Shown here: one piece after another, positions 25,128-32,381 of the stretch
Numbering within the stretch: the first letter of the stretch is position 1
Layout: the number at the start of each line of letters is the position of its first letter
Source: Atopobiaceae bacterium
GTDB taxonomy: Bacteria; Actinomycetota; Coriobacteriia; Coriobacteriales; Atopobiaceae
NCBI GenBank assembly: GCA_017533825.1
Contig: JAFWIE010000018.1
Span: 1-64,000, forward strand
DNA length: 64,000 bases
Reading direction: 5' to 3'
Notes under the pieces: generated by a model
Seen by the model: the letters and a program-made list of their open reading frames with translations, nothing else
Databases searched by the model: none
Told to the model about the DNA's origin: nothing
Program-made: the position numbers and the translations under genes

Positions 25128-26371
25128 TGGGTCGTGCGTACAGTAGCAGGGGCAGCAATCCGTTTGCGCCAGGTCTTACGGGAGAGCTCTCCCCGGAGGT
25201 GGAGGATCAGGTTCGTCGCTACATGAGTGCCGAGGAGCGCAGCCCTTGGGCGACGCCTGATGCTGCCTGCGTGCGGCGCGTGGACGACAAGCGTGACTTT
25301 GCGACGGCGCTGCGCCCCGCATTCATGCGGGACATCGACAAAATCATACATGTGCCAGCGTATAACCGTCTCTCGGGCAAGACGCAGGTTTTCTCGTTCA
25401 GGGAGAACGACGACCTTGCGCGTCGCGGTCTGCACGTGCAGCTCGTCGCACGCGTTGCCCGCGACATCGGCAGAGCGCTCGGACTCAACGAAGACCTCAT
25501 CGAGGCCATCGCGCTCGGACACGACATTGGTCATACGCCGTTCGGACATGCGGGAGAGCGTCTGCTCAATGACGTCTTTCATGCGAGAACCGGCAGGTGG
25601 TTCTTCCATAACGTGCAAAGCGTGCGGGTCCTTGACGTGCTGTATGGGAGGAACGTGAGTCTGCAGACGCTCGACGGCGTGATTTGTCACAATGGCGAGT
25701 TTGTGCAGCGAGTGTTGCGTACGAGCGACCTTGCGGACTTCGCGGGCTTTGATGCGATGGTCGAGAATTGCTGGCAGAACGGTGACGCGGCGATTTCCCA
25801 CCTGGTGCCCCGCACGCTGGAAGGGTGTGTGGTGCGCGTGAGCGACATCATCGCCTATGTGGGGAAGGATCGACAGGATGCGATTCGCGCAGGCCTGTGT
25901 GACGAGGACTCCTTTGCGGACGGCATGGGGGGTGCCTACAACGCTTGGGCGCTGCGCGTGCTCATTGCGGATGTGGTCGAGCATAGCGTGGGCAAGCCGC
26001 GCATCTCGCTCAGCGAGGAGGGCTTTGCCGAGATGCGTCGCGCGAAGCGGGAGAACTACGAGAAGATTTACGGTGCACCGGAGGTCAATGGCGAGTTCGA
26101 CCGCGAGATTGGCGAGCTCTTTGAGCGCCTGTACGAGAAGGTGTTTGAGGACCTTGCGGCAGGACGCGAAGAGGCCCCGGTCTTCCGCCATCACGTGCGC
26201 TACGTGAGCGAGCGCCTGCGCCATTACGGCCGCAGCTACGACTGGGAGAGCGACCTTGACCTCACGACCGTTGACTACATCTCCTCGATGACGGATGACT
26301 ACTGCATGGCCATCCTCGACTACTTGTTCCCTGGGGCAATTGAGCATTTCCCACGTCGCGAGCACTTCTAG
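25124..26371 (+). CDS. dgt: Deoxyguanosinetriphosphate triphosphohydrolase-like protein
   Basis: The 415-residue enzyme belongs to the HD-domain dNTPases that cut dGTP or other dNTPs to the deoxynucleoside and triphosphate. Visible are RDIDKIIHVPAYNRLSGKTQVF, the metal-binding GHDIGHTPFGHAGE and the later CHNGEF and DIIAYVGKD segments. The start overlaps the SGNH gene by 4 bases and has a GGAGGGAGGAGC ribosome site. It closes the operon, which points to nucleotide-pool housekeeping. A shared terminator with the convergent genes follows. Confidence 0.92.
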   Translation: MMGRAYSSRGSNPFAPGLTGELSPEVEDQVRRYMSAEERSPWATPDAACVRRVDDKRDFATALRPAFMRDIDKIIHVPAYNRLSGKTQVFSFRENDDLARRGLHVQLVARVARDIGRALGLNEDLIEAIALGHDIGHTPFGHAGERLLNDVFHARTGRWFFHNVQSVRVLDVLYGRNVSLQTLDGVICHNGEFVQRVLRTSDLADFAGFDAMVENCWQNGDAAISHLVPRTLEGCVVRVSDIIAYVGKDRQDAIRAGLCDEDSFADGMGGAYNAWALRVLIADVVEHSVGKPRISLSEEGFAEMRRAKRENYEKIYGAPEVNGEFDREIGELFERLYEKVFEDLAAGREEAPVFRHHVRYVSERLRHYGRSYDWESDLDLTTVDYISSMTDDYCMAILDYLFPGAIEHFPRREHF

Positions 26372-26390
26372 GCGTGAGAAAGGCGCGAGA

Positions 26391-26440
26391 AAGGGGCAGG
26401 CCACTCGTAGTCTGGTGACCTGCCCCTTGCATCTTTTCCT
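26391..26440. terminator. Bidirectional terminator between dgt and the TPM gene
   Basis: A 14-bp stem (26391-26404 with 26415-26428, one mismatch) has an AAGGGGCAGG/CCTGCCCCTT core. ATCTTTT follows on the plus strand and an A/T-rich context lies on the minus side. It lies between two convergent genes. Confidence 0.85.
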
Positions 26441-26451
26441 GGGCGATTTGA

Positions 26452-27192
26452 TCAGAAGCTGTGGCCGCCTCCGCCGCCACCGCCTCCACCTCCGCCGCCA
26501 CCGCCTCCGCCGCCAGAACCGCCGGAGCCGGAGTCGTGATAGTGACGCACGCTGCTGGTGAGCACGGCCCTACCTATCTCATAGTCGGGAAGCACTGCCA
26601 TGGAACGTAGCTCTTGCTCCGTGGCGCTCTTCTTGATGAGCCTGGCGCGAGCAAAGTGCGCCAGATAATAGTTGGCGAGCACGCCGAGAACCACGGCAAT
26701 GAGTGCGTTGGTGATGTGCTTCACCGGACGCGCGATCACGCCGCCCTCGCACTTCGCTTGTATCTGGGCGAATGCCTCGTTGGCGCACCCGTAGTAGTCG
26801 CCATCGGTGGCGTACTGATAGATGTTGTCGGTGATGGCGCGCGCGTCAGCTCGCGAGATGATGCTCAGGGCTGCTTCGTTGGAGTAAACGTAGATCTGTC
26901 GGTTGGACATGTCGATGGCAAAGATGACCGCCGGTCGATTGCCGAACTCCCGGTTGACGTACGAATGACAAAAGCTGTCCGTTGAGCCGCCGGGGCTGTT
27001 GGTCGTAACGAATGCGACGTCCAAGTACTCGGTGAGAGGCGTGTAGTCCTCCTTGAGCTTCTGCCGCTGCTCGGTGGTGAGCAAGTTGGCCTTGTCGTCC
27101 ATCACGAACGTGTGGTCCTTGGCGAGGGCCCCCGTCGGCAGGATGCACAAGCAAAGGAGCAGCGTGAGGAAGAATGCGCGAAGCTTGGCCAT
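26452..27192 (-). CDS. TPM-domain membrane protein with 17-residue polyglycine tail
   Basis: The 246-residue protein starts with a signal peptide (about 1-24, ending GALA). A TPM domain follows (about 25-150: DDKANLLTTEQRQKL..., VIFAIDMSNRQIYVY), then a membrane helix at about 162-180. The end is a Gly/Ser linker with 17 consecutive glycines followed by HSF. TPM proteins are common in bacterial envelopes, and in plants one acts in photosystem II repair; the bacterial role is unclear. Gly-rich tails are common in this family. It lies 3 bases downstream of the zinc-ribbon membrane protein, in the same operon. Confidence 0.87.
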   Translation of the reverse strand: MAKLRAFFLTLLLCLCILPTGALAKDHTFVMDDKANLLTTEQRQKLKEDYTPLTEYLDVAFVTTNSPGGSTDSFCHSYVNREFGNRPAVIFAIDMSNRQIYVYSNEAALSIISRADARAITDNIYQYATDGDYYGCANEAFAQIQAKCEGGVIARPVKHITNALIAVVLGVLANYYLAHFARARLIKKSATEQELRSMAVLPDYEIGRAVLTSSVRHYHDSGSGGSGGGGGGGGGGGGGGGGGHSF

Positions 27193-27195
27193 TCC

Positions 27196-28767
27196 CTACA
27201 CCTCCTCGCGGTCGAAGAGCTTGGGCAGCGGTCGTGTGGTTCCCAGGTTGTATACCCGAAGCATGCAGACCGCGGCCACGACCAACCCAATGATGCAGAT
27301 GGCATCCCCGATGTAATACCAGCCGTCATTGACGGGGGATATCGCCACGATGGCCGTGTTGAGCAGGGTGCTCAGGAGCAGGACCACTGACGCTATGACG
27401 CCCTGTAGGTCCTTGGTGACCTTGCGCCAGGAGAGCGTCTTGGACAGCGTGCTCACAACGAAGCCGAGCACGACGATGGGGAGAATCAGCGACAGTACGC
27501 GGTCGAGGCTCACGTCGCCCTCAAAGAAGGAGCTGATGAACAAGAATCCAAAGACCACGATGAACGCTGTGACGAGGATGTCCGAGAAGCTGAACTTTGA
27601 CTTGCCCCGACGGCGCCTCTTGCGTGCCTCGGGATCGACCGTCGTTCCTGACCAGCCCTTGTCGTTCGCATGCGTCTGGACCTCATACACGCGCTTGGCA
27701 CCGCCGCGTACACCGAGGGCCATGAGCAGGGCTGCGACGAGACTGATGACCGATGTCCACAGTGGCGTTGGCTGAAAGAGCAGCTCGAGCAACAGGAACA
27801 ACACGACGCTTATGGCGATGCTGCCGATGGCAAATGCGCGAAGGTCGAGCGGAAGGTCCGAGACCACCTTACCCGACTCTCCATTGACAACGGCATATGC
27901 GACGCGGTCGTCCTTTCGCCACGTCAAGAACCACATGGGGAACAGCATCGAATGGTGTGCGGTGATCTCCGTCTCGACCTTAGCGCCGGGTTTTACGGAG
28001 ACGCCATCGCGAGCCATCACTTGCTCAGTGATGGCACCGATCATGTTGTCCTCGGCGAGCGACGCAGCGTCCTCGTAGTACATTTCGGGTTCCACGGTAG
28101 AGGCGTCGGCGTAGAATCCGGCAAGATAGGCGGGATTGAAGGGCATGTCCTTCGTGGTGTCGAACGGCATCACCCGGTCCGAAATCTCGTCGTCAAGGTA
28201 TTTGCTTGCGTCGCATGGTGCCCCCCAACGATACGCCCCCTCGATGGTTGGGTCGTAGTGGTAGGTGTTCACCACGTCGTAGCGGCGGTTTCGCTCGACC
28301 GTCTTCTCGCCGTTGACGGAGGCTTCGCCAAAGCGTGCGTCAAAGAGGTAGTAAGGCATGTAGATGCCGGTGAACTTCTGCAGGTACGACGGGTCCTTGA
28401 ACTCCTTGGGCAGATAGCGAATCTTGTGGACAAAGGTGCCGTACAACTCGGAGCACTGCTCCCTGCTCACCTTGAAGGGAATGATGCGCTCTACGTCATG
28501 CTGTTCTCCCGATTGTGCGACGAGGCTCTGTCCTCCACAGTAGGGGCAAAACCCTACGATTGAATCGTCCGTTGAGACAAGCTCGGCGCCACAGTTCTGG
28601 CAGGTGAAGCGTGCCATGTCGGTATACCGCTCGTCTACCGCAATGCCCCGGTCTTTGAAATCGAACATCGTGGGGTCGAGGGTGCTGTCGCAATGCTCGC
28701 AGCGCATCTGCTGCAGGGAAACGTCGAACACCATGCTTCCGCCGCAGTTGACGCAATGGAATCCCAT
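27196..28767 (-). CDS. Zinc-ribbon membrane protein, TPM partner
   Basis: The 523-residue protein begins with two zinc ribbons: CVNCGG...CEHC (about 5-26) and CQNCG...CPYCGG (about 55-78). A soluble region (about 85-300) follows with PFKVSREQCSELYGTF and MPYYLFDA, typical of DNA-helicase-like zinc-ribbon proteins of unknown function. Then come about six membrane helices in two groups, about 310-355 and 390-510. A basic stretch RKRRRRGKSKFSF lies between them. It is upstream of and probably translated with the TPM protein. AAAGGAGGAG precedes its start. Confidence 0.75.
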   Translation of the reverse strand: MGFHCVNCGGSMVFDVSLQQMRCEHCDSTLDPTMFDFKDRGIAVDERYTDMARFTCQNCGAELVSTDDSIVGFCPYCGGQSLVAQSGEQHDVERIIPFKVSREQCSELYGTFVHKIRYLPKEFKDPSYLQKFTGIYMPYYLFDARFGEASVNGEKTVERNRRYDVVNTYHYDPTIEGAYRWGAPCDASKYLDDEISDRVMPFDTTKDMPFNPAYLAGFYADASTVEPEMYYEDAASLAEDNMIGAITEQVMARDGVSVKPGAKVETEITAHHSMLFPMWFLTWRKDDRVAYAVVNGESGKVVSDLPLDLRAFAIGSIAISVVLFLLLELLFQPTPLWTSVISLVAALLMALGVRGGAKRVYEVQTHANDKGWSGTTVDPEARKRRRRGKSKFSFSDILVTAFIVVFGFLFISSFFEGDVSLDRVLSLILPIVVLGFVVSTLSKTLSWRKVTKDLQGVIASVVLLLSTLLNTAIVAISPVNDGWYYIGDAICIIGLVVAAVCMLRVYNLGTTRPLPKLFDREEV

Positions 28768-28887
28768 CCGCTCCTCCTTTCTTTGATGACATCATACTCA
28801 GTGTATAGCAACGAAGGGTGAGAGTTGGCGGTGCACAGCGGCGCTCTTTGTGTTTGATGCCTTGGCATGAGCAGTTGCTCTGCAATG

Positions 28888-28904
28888 TGGTACAATTGTT
28901 CGCA
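28888..28904 (+). promoter_or_regulatory. Extended -10 promoter directly at the rarA start codon
   Basis: TGGTACAAT (28888-28896) is an extended -10. Transcription would start about 7 bases after it, at the rarA ATG (28904). No ribosome site fits before that ATG, so a leaderless message is predicted. Confidence 0.5.
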
Positions 28905-30268
28905 TGGAAACACTCTTCTCAAATATGGAGCGTGAGCTCCGCACCCAGAACGCCCCGCTGGCGGTGCGGATGCGTCCCGTCACGCTCGAGGACTATGTGG
29001 GGCAGGAGCAGGCGGTTGGTCCTGGCTCATGGCTGCGTCTCGCCATTGAGCACGACACGCTCTCGTCGGTGCTGTTGTATGGACCAGCAGGTACCGGCAA
29101 GACGACGCTCGCGCGTATAATCGCTCACCGTACGCACGCAGAGTTCGTCGAGGTATCTGCCATCACGGGTACCGTCAAGGACCTCAGGCGAGAGATCGAG
29201 GCCGCTGACTCTCGCCTGCTCGTTACGGGTAGGCGGACCATACTCTTCGTGGACGAGATCCATCGCTTCAATCGCTCGCAGCAGGATGCGTTGCTGCATG
29301 CCGTGGAGAACCGCACGGTGGTACTCGTAGGTGCCACGACGGAGAACCCTTACTTCGAGGTGAACTCAGCGCTCATCTCGCGCTCACGTGTTGTGGAACT
29401 TGGCCCACTTGATGATGCGTCGATTCGTACGCTCGTAAAGCGCGCGCTCGTGGCCGAGGAGGGTCTTGGTGGCGCATTCGAGCTCGAGGACGACGCGTTG
29501 GATCACATCGTGACCCTTGCAGGTGGAGATGCGCGCGCCGCGCTCACCTCCTTGGAGCTGGCGAGTCAGATGGCGGCACCTGCAGGGACGCTTCCCAGAG
29601 CCTCCTCGGGGACACCCGATGGAGCTTCCACATGCGATGCCCCCGTCCCCCTCATCATCACGCTGCAACATGTGCTCGACGCGAATCCACGCCGTGGGCT
29701 TCCCTACGACAAAGATGGCGACATGCACTACGACGTAATCTCGGCCTTTATCAAGTCCATGCGTGGGGGCGACCCGGATGCAGCTGTCTACTGGCTCGCG
29801 CGCATGATCGATGCGGGGGAGGACCCCAAGTTCATTGCACGTCGCATCATGATCGCCGCTTCGGAGGACGTCGGCAACGCCGATCCGCAGGCCCTGCTCA
29901 TCGCTGAGGCCGCCTTCAAGGCGACGGAGGTCATCGGGTATCCGGAGTGTCGCATCAACTTGGCGCAGGCGGTCATCTACCTTTGCCTCGCGCCAAAGAG
30001 CAACGCCGCGGAGTCGGCAATCGATGCCGCCTTGGAAGAAGTACGCAGTGGACCGCGCCGCGAGGTGCCCACACACCTGCGCGATCGACATCGTCCAGGT
30101 TCCGACGAGTACGGTCCCTATCTCTATCCGCACAACTATCCTGGAGGTTGGGTGGAACAACAATACCTTCCGGACGGGTTGGAACGCGGAGTCTTCTATC
30201 AGCCCGGTCCGCGCGGTTGGGAGGCCTGGCGCATGGAGGCGATCGGCCGCGACCGCGCGGGAAGCTAG
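28904..30268 (+). CDS. rarA: Replication-associated recombination protein RarA (MgsA)
   Basis: The 454-residue AAA+ ATPase acts at stalled replication forks with SSB and recombination proteins. It has Walker A GPAGTGKTTLARII (about 64-77), Walker B ILFVDEIHRFNRSQQD, sensor 1 GATTENPYF and the tetramerising C-terminal region (ISAFIKSMRGGDPDAAVYWLARM, SEDVGNADP, YPECRINLAQAVIYL). An insert of about 25 residues rich in Ala, Pro and Ser sits at about residues 225-250. It diverges from the TPM/zinc-ribbon operon. No Shine-Dalgarno sequence is seen at the ATG. Confidence 0.94.
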   Translation: METLFSNMERELRTQNAPLAVRMRPVTLEDYVGQEQAVGPGSWLRLAIEHDTLSSVLLYGPAGTGKTTLARIIAHRTHAEFVEVSAITGTVKDLRREIEAADSRLLVTGRRTILFVDEIHRFNRSQQDALLHAVENRTVVLVGATTENPYFEVNSALISRSRVVELGPLDDASIRTLVKRALVAEEGLGGAFELEDDALDHIVTLAGGDARAALTSLELASQMAAPAGTLPRASSGTPDGASTCDAPVPLIITLQHVLDANPRRGLPYDKDGDMHYDVISAFIKSMRGGDPDAAVYWLARMIDAGEDPKFIARRIMIAASEDVGNADPQALLIAEAAFKATEVIGYPECRINLAQAVIYLCLAPKSNAAESAIDAALEEVRSGPRREVPTHLRDRHRPGSDEYGPYLYPHNYPGGWVEQQYLPDGLERGVFYQPGPRGWEAWRMEAIGRDRAGS

Positions 30269-30418
30269 CGTGCGAGGAACGTTGCTCCACGGCGTATGCC
30301 CACCGGCGGAGTGCAAGAGATGCGTTCTACCAAACAGGATGTTTTGAGCTAGAATACAAAGCATATGAGTAGGATTGGGCGCATGCCCGTGATTGTCAGA
30401 GAACAGTCGGAGGAAAAC

Positions 30419-31030
30419 ATGGAATGGCTCAACTGGCTTACGGAGATATTCAGGCAGCTCCTCATCATTGTGCTTACGGTGCTTGCCGTGTTTGCTGTGC
30501 GCGCCTTGCTCGAGTTGTCGCGCACGTTGCGTAAGGCACGCCAGACGATAGACGAGCTGGGTAAGCATGCGGGCGACATCGTTCAGAACGCCAACCAGAC
30601 CCTCGATGATGTGAAGCCAATCATCAGGCGGGTAGACGGCATGGTTGAGGACTTGGAGCCTGCGGTAGCTGGGGTACAGCCGCTTATCGAGAAGGTCACC
30701 ACCGCCGTTGACGTCGCCACGGTCGACTTGGCTTCGGTCAACGACATCTTGGTGGACGTGTCCTCGGTTACCGATACGGCCTCGAACGTGACGAGCACCG
30801 TCTCCAAGGCGACGAACAGCGCCGTGAGTGGCGTTGCCGGCGTGGTTGGCAAGTTTACGGGTGCAAAGAGCAAGAAGCAGCGCAAGCTCTCCGCAAAGTC
30901 CCACGTGGCGGTTGAGGTTGACGACGAGAAGCGGGAAGCCGCAAAGGTTAAGCACGAGGCAGAGGATGCCGTGCCAGAGGAGTCCTCACGACGCGATTAC
31001 TTCACGTATGATGACGGCGGACAGGAGTAG
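30419..31030 (+). CDS. Membrane-anchored coiled-coil protein (DUF948-like)
   Basis: The 203-residue protein has one N-terminal membrane helix (about 10-30). An amphipathic helical region follows (about 35-150), with repeating D/V/T patterns such as VDVATVDLASVNDILVDVSSVTD. The tail is charged, rich in Lys and Glu. This layout is like DUF948 general-stress proteins, which often lie beside SigB-type genes. CGGAGG precedes the ATG at 30419; the upstream in-frame ATG at 30365 has no such site. The next two genes are an anti-sigma-like protein and a sigma factor, which supports a stress-response link. Confidence 0.72.
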   Translation: MEWLNWLTEIFRQLLIIVLTVLAVFAVRALLELSRTLRKARQTIDELGKHAGDIVQNANQTLDDVKPIIRRVDGMVEDLEPAVAGVQPLIEKVTTAVDVATVDLASVNDILVDVSSVTDTASNVTSTVSKATNSAVSGVAGVVGKFTGAKSKKQRKLSAKSHVAVEVDDEKREAAKVKHEAEDAVPEESSRRDYFTYDDGGQE

Positions 31031-31034
31031 CAGT

Positions 31035-31418
31035 ATGGTTACTTCGCACGTAACGCTGAACATCCCGCCGTTACCGGCATTTGCCCGTTCGGTTCGCATG
31101 ATGGCCGCAAATCTAGCTGTGTTGTGTTCCATGAGCGTCGAAGAAGTAGAGGATGCGCGCATGGCAGCAGAGGAGGCCTTCGTCTATGCCTGTGCAACGC
31201 GTCCCGATGTCTGCGACATCGACTTCGAGGTTTCTGCAGAAGGTTTAAACATGTCGTTTTCCTTGGGCGATGCGGCGATAGACGAGGAACCGGCGATTGC
31301 TGAGCAGGTTGGTCTCGCTCAGGTGCTGCTCTCTGCGGTGAGTGACAGCTATGAGGTTTCCCCGGATGGGTCTATGCTGCGTGCTACCAAGCTGGTAGGT
31401 GCTGTCCATGGCATCTAG
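31035..31418 (+). CDS. RsbW/UsfX-like anti-sigma factor with degenerate ATP site
   Basis: The 127-residue protein matches the HATPase-fold anti-sigma factors that hold SigB/SigF-type sigma factors. The N-box helix reads DARMAAEEAFVYACA, where typical SpoIIAB/RsbW have EAxxN; the metal-binding Asn is Tyr here. The DxGxG motif is also missing, with only GLAQVLLSAVSD left of the G2 region. Actinobacterial UsfX proteins show similar drift. The gene lies 4 bases after the membrane coiled-coil gene and overlaps the sigma-factor start by 11 bases, the classical anti-sigma/sigma arrangement. AGGAG precedes the ATG. Confidence 0.75.
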   Translation: MVTSHVTLNIPPLPAFARSVRMMAANLAVLCSMSVEEVEDARMAAEEAFVYACATRPDVCDIDFEVSAEGLNMSFSLGDAAIDEEPAIAEQVGLAQVLLSAVSDSYEVSPDGSMLRATKLVGAVHGI

Positions 31419-32220
31419 CACCTTAGAGGAGCAGTCGCCGCGCGTTGGTCGCCGTTCTCGTTCGGGTGTGCTGGCATGGGACAAGACGCGCACCAAGGAG
31501 TTGTTCCGTCGTTATCGCGAGAAGGGCGACGAGCAGGCGCGAGAGCAACTCGTCATGAATCACCTGAACCTCGTGCGCTATCTTGCGTCCAAGTTCAAAA
31601 ACCGCGGCGAGCCGTTGGATGACCTCGTGCAGGTAGGGACGATAGGCCTCATCAAGGCCATCGACCGCTTCGATCCATCGCGTGGCCTCGAGTTCACCAC
31701 CTATGCCACGCCCACCATCATGGGCGAGATTAAGCGTCACTTTCGCGACAAGGGTTGGTCGGTACGCGTTCCTCGACGTCTGCAAGAGCTCTCGGCTAAG
31801 GTCACGCAAGTGAGCGAGGAGCTCACGCGCGAGCTGCAGCGTTCTCCTTCCGTGGCAGAGATAGCGGAGCGCGCAGGCACGAGCGTGGAGGATGTGCTTG
31901 AGGCGATGGAGTCCTCCACGGCGTATAGCTCCGTGCCGCTGGAAGGTGGCGGGGACAGTGAGGAGGACGCGCCGTCTGTCATTGACCACTTCGCCACCGA
32001 GGACGCCGACCTCATGTCTTCGGATGACCGCATGCTCCTCGAGGATGCGATTCGCGACTTCTCGTCGCGCGAGAAGGACATCATTCGCATGCGGTTTGAG
32101 GAGGGGCTTACGCAGGTGGAGATTGCCGAGCGCCTTGGCGTCTCGCAAGTCCAGGTGTCACGACTGCTGCGACGCACTCTTCAACGCTTGCACGACAAGA
32201 TTTCATTGGACGAGGCGTAG
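31408..32220 (+). CDS. SigB/SigF-family RNA polymerase sigma factor
   Basis: The 270-residue protein carries sigma-70 region 2 (HLNLVRYLASKFKNRGEPLDDLVQVGTIGLIKAIDRFD, then FTTYATPTIMGEIKRHFRDKGW), region 3 (VPRRLQELSAKVTQV...) and region 4 (SSREKDIIRMRFEEGLTQVEIAERLGVSQVQVSRLLRRTLQRL). These are marks of the SigB/F/G group used for stress or differentiation. Region 1.1 is absent, as usual in this group. The ATG at 31408 overlaps the anti-sigma gene; a GTG at 31399 is also in frame. No anti-anti-sigma (RsbV/SpoIIAA) gene is in the window. Confidence 0.93.
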   Translation: MASSTLEEQSPRVGRRSRSGVLAWDKTRTKELFRRYREKGDEQAREQLVMNHLNLVRYLASKFKNRGEPLDDLVQVGTIGLIKAIDRFDPSRGLEFTTYATPTIMGEIKRHFRDKGWSVRVPRRLQELSAKVTQVSEELTRELQRSPSVAEIAERAGTSVEDVLEAMESSTAYSSVPLEGGGDSEEDAPSVIDHFATEDADLMSSDDRMLLEDAIRDFSSREKDIIRMRFEEGLTQVEIAERLGVSQVQVSRLLRRTLQRLHDKISLDEA

Positions 32221-32339
32221 GGCGGCGTAAGGCTCCCGACGAAGGGCGCGCGGCTTGCCGTGGCCGGGGGCAGCCGAGGATTTGTTCATAGGACTCATGT
32301 TAAATGATGGGGCATCGAGCTCCATCCGTGGAATCCTGT

Positions 32340-32345
32340 TACAAT
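32340..32345 (+). promoter_or_regulatory. Possible -10 box of alaS
   Basis: TACAAT lies 37 bases before the alaS start, a suitable distance for a short leader. No good -35 is visible 17 bases upstream. Confidence 0.45.
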
Positions 32346-32381
32346 TCACTAGTTTTGCATGCCGATGATGCGAGGAGAGAC

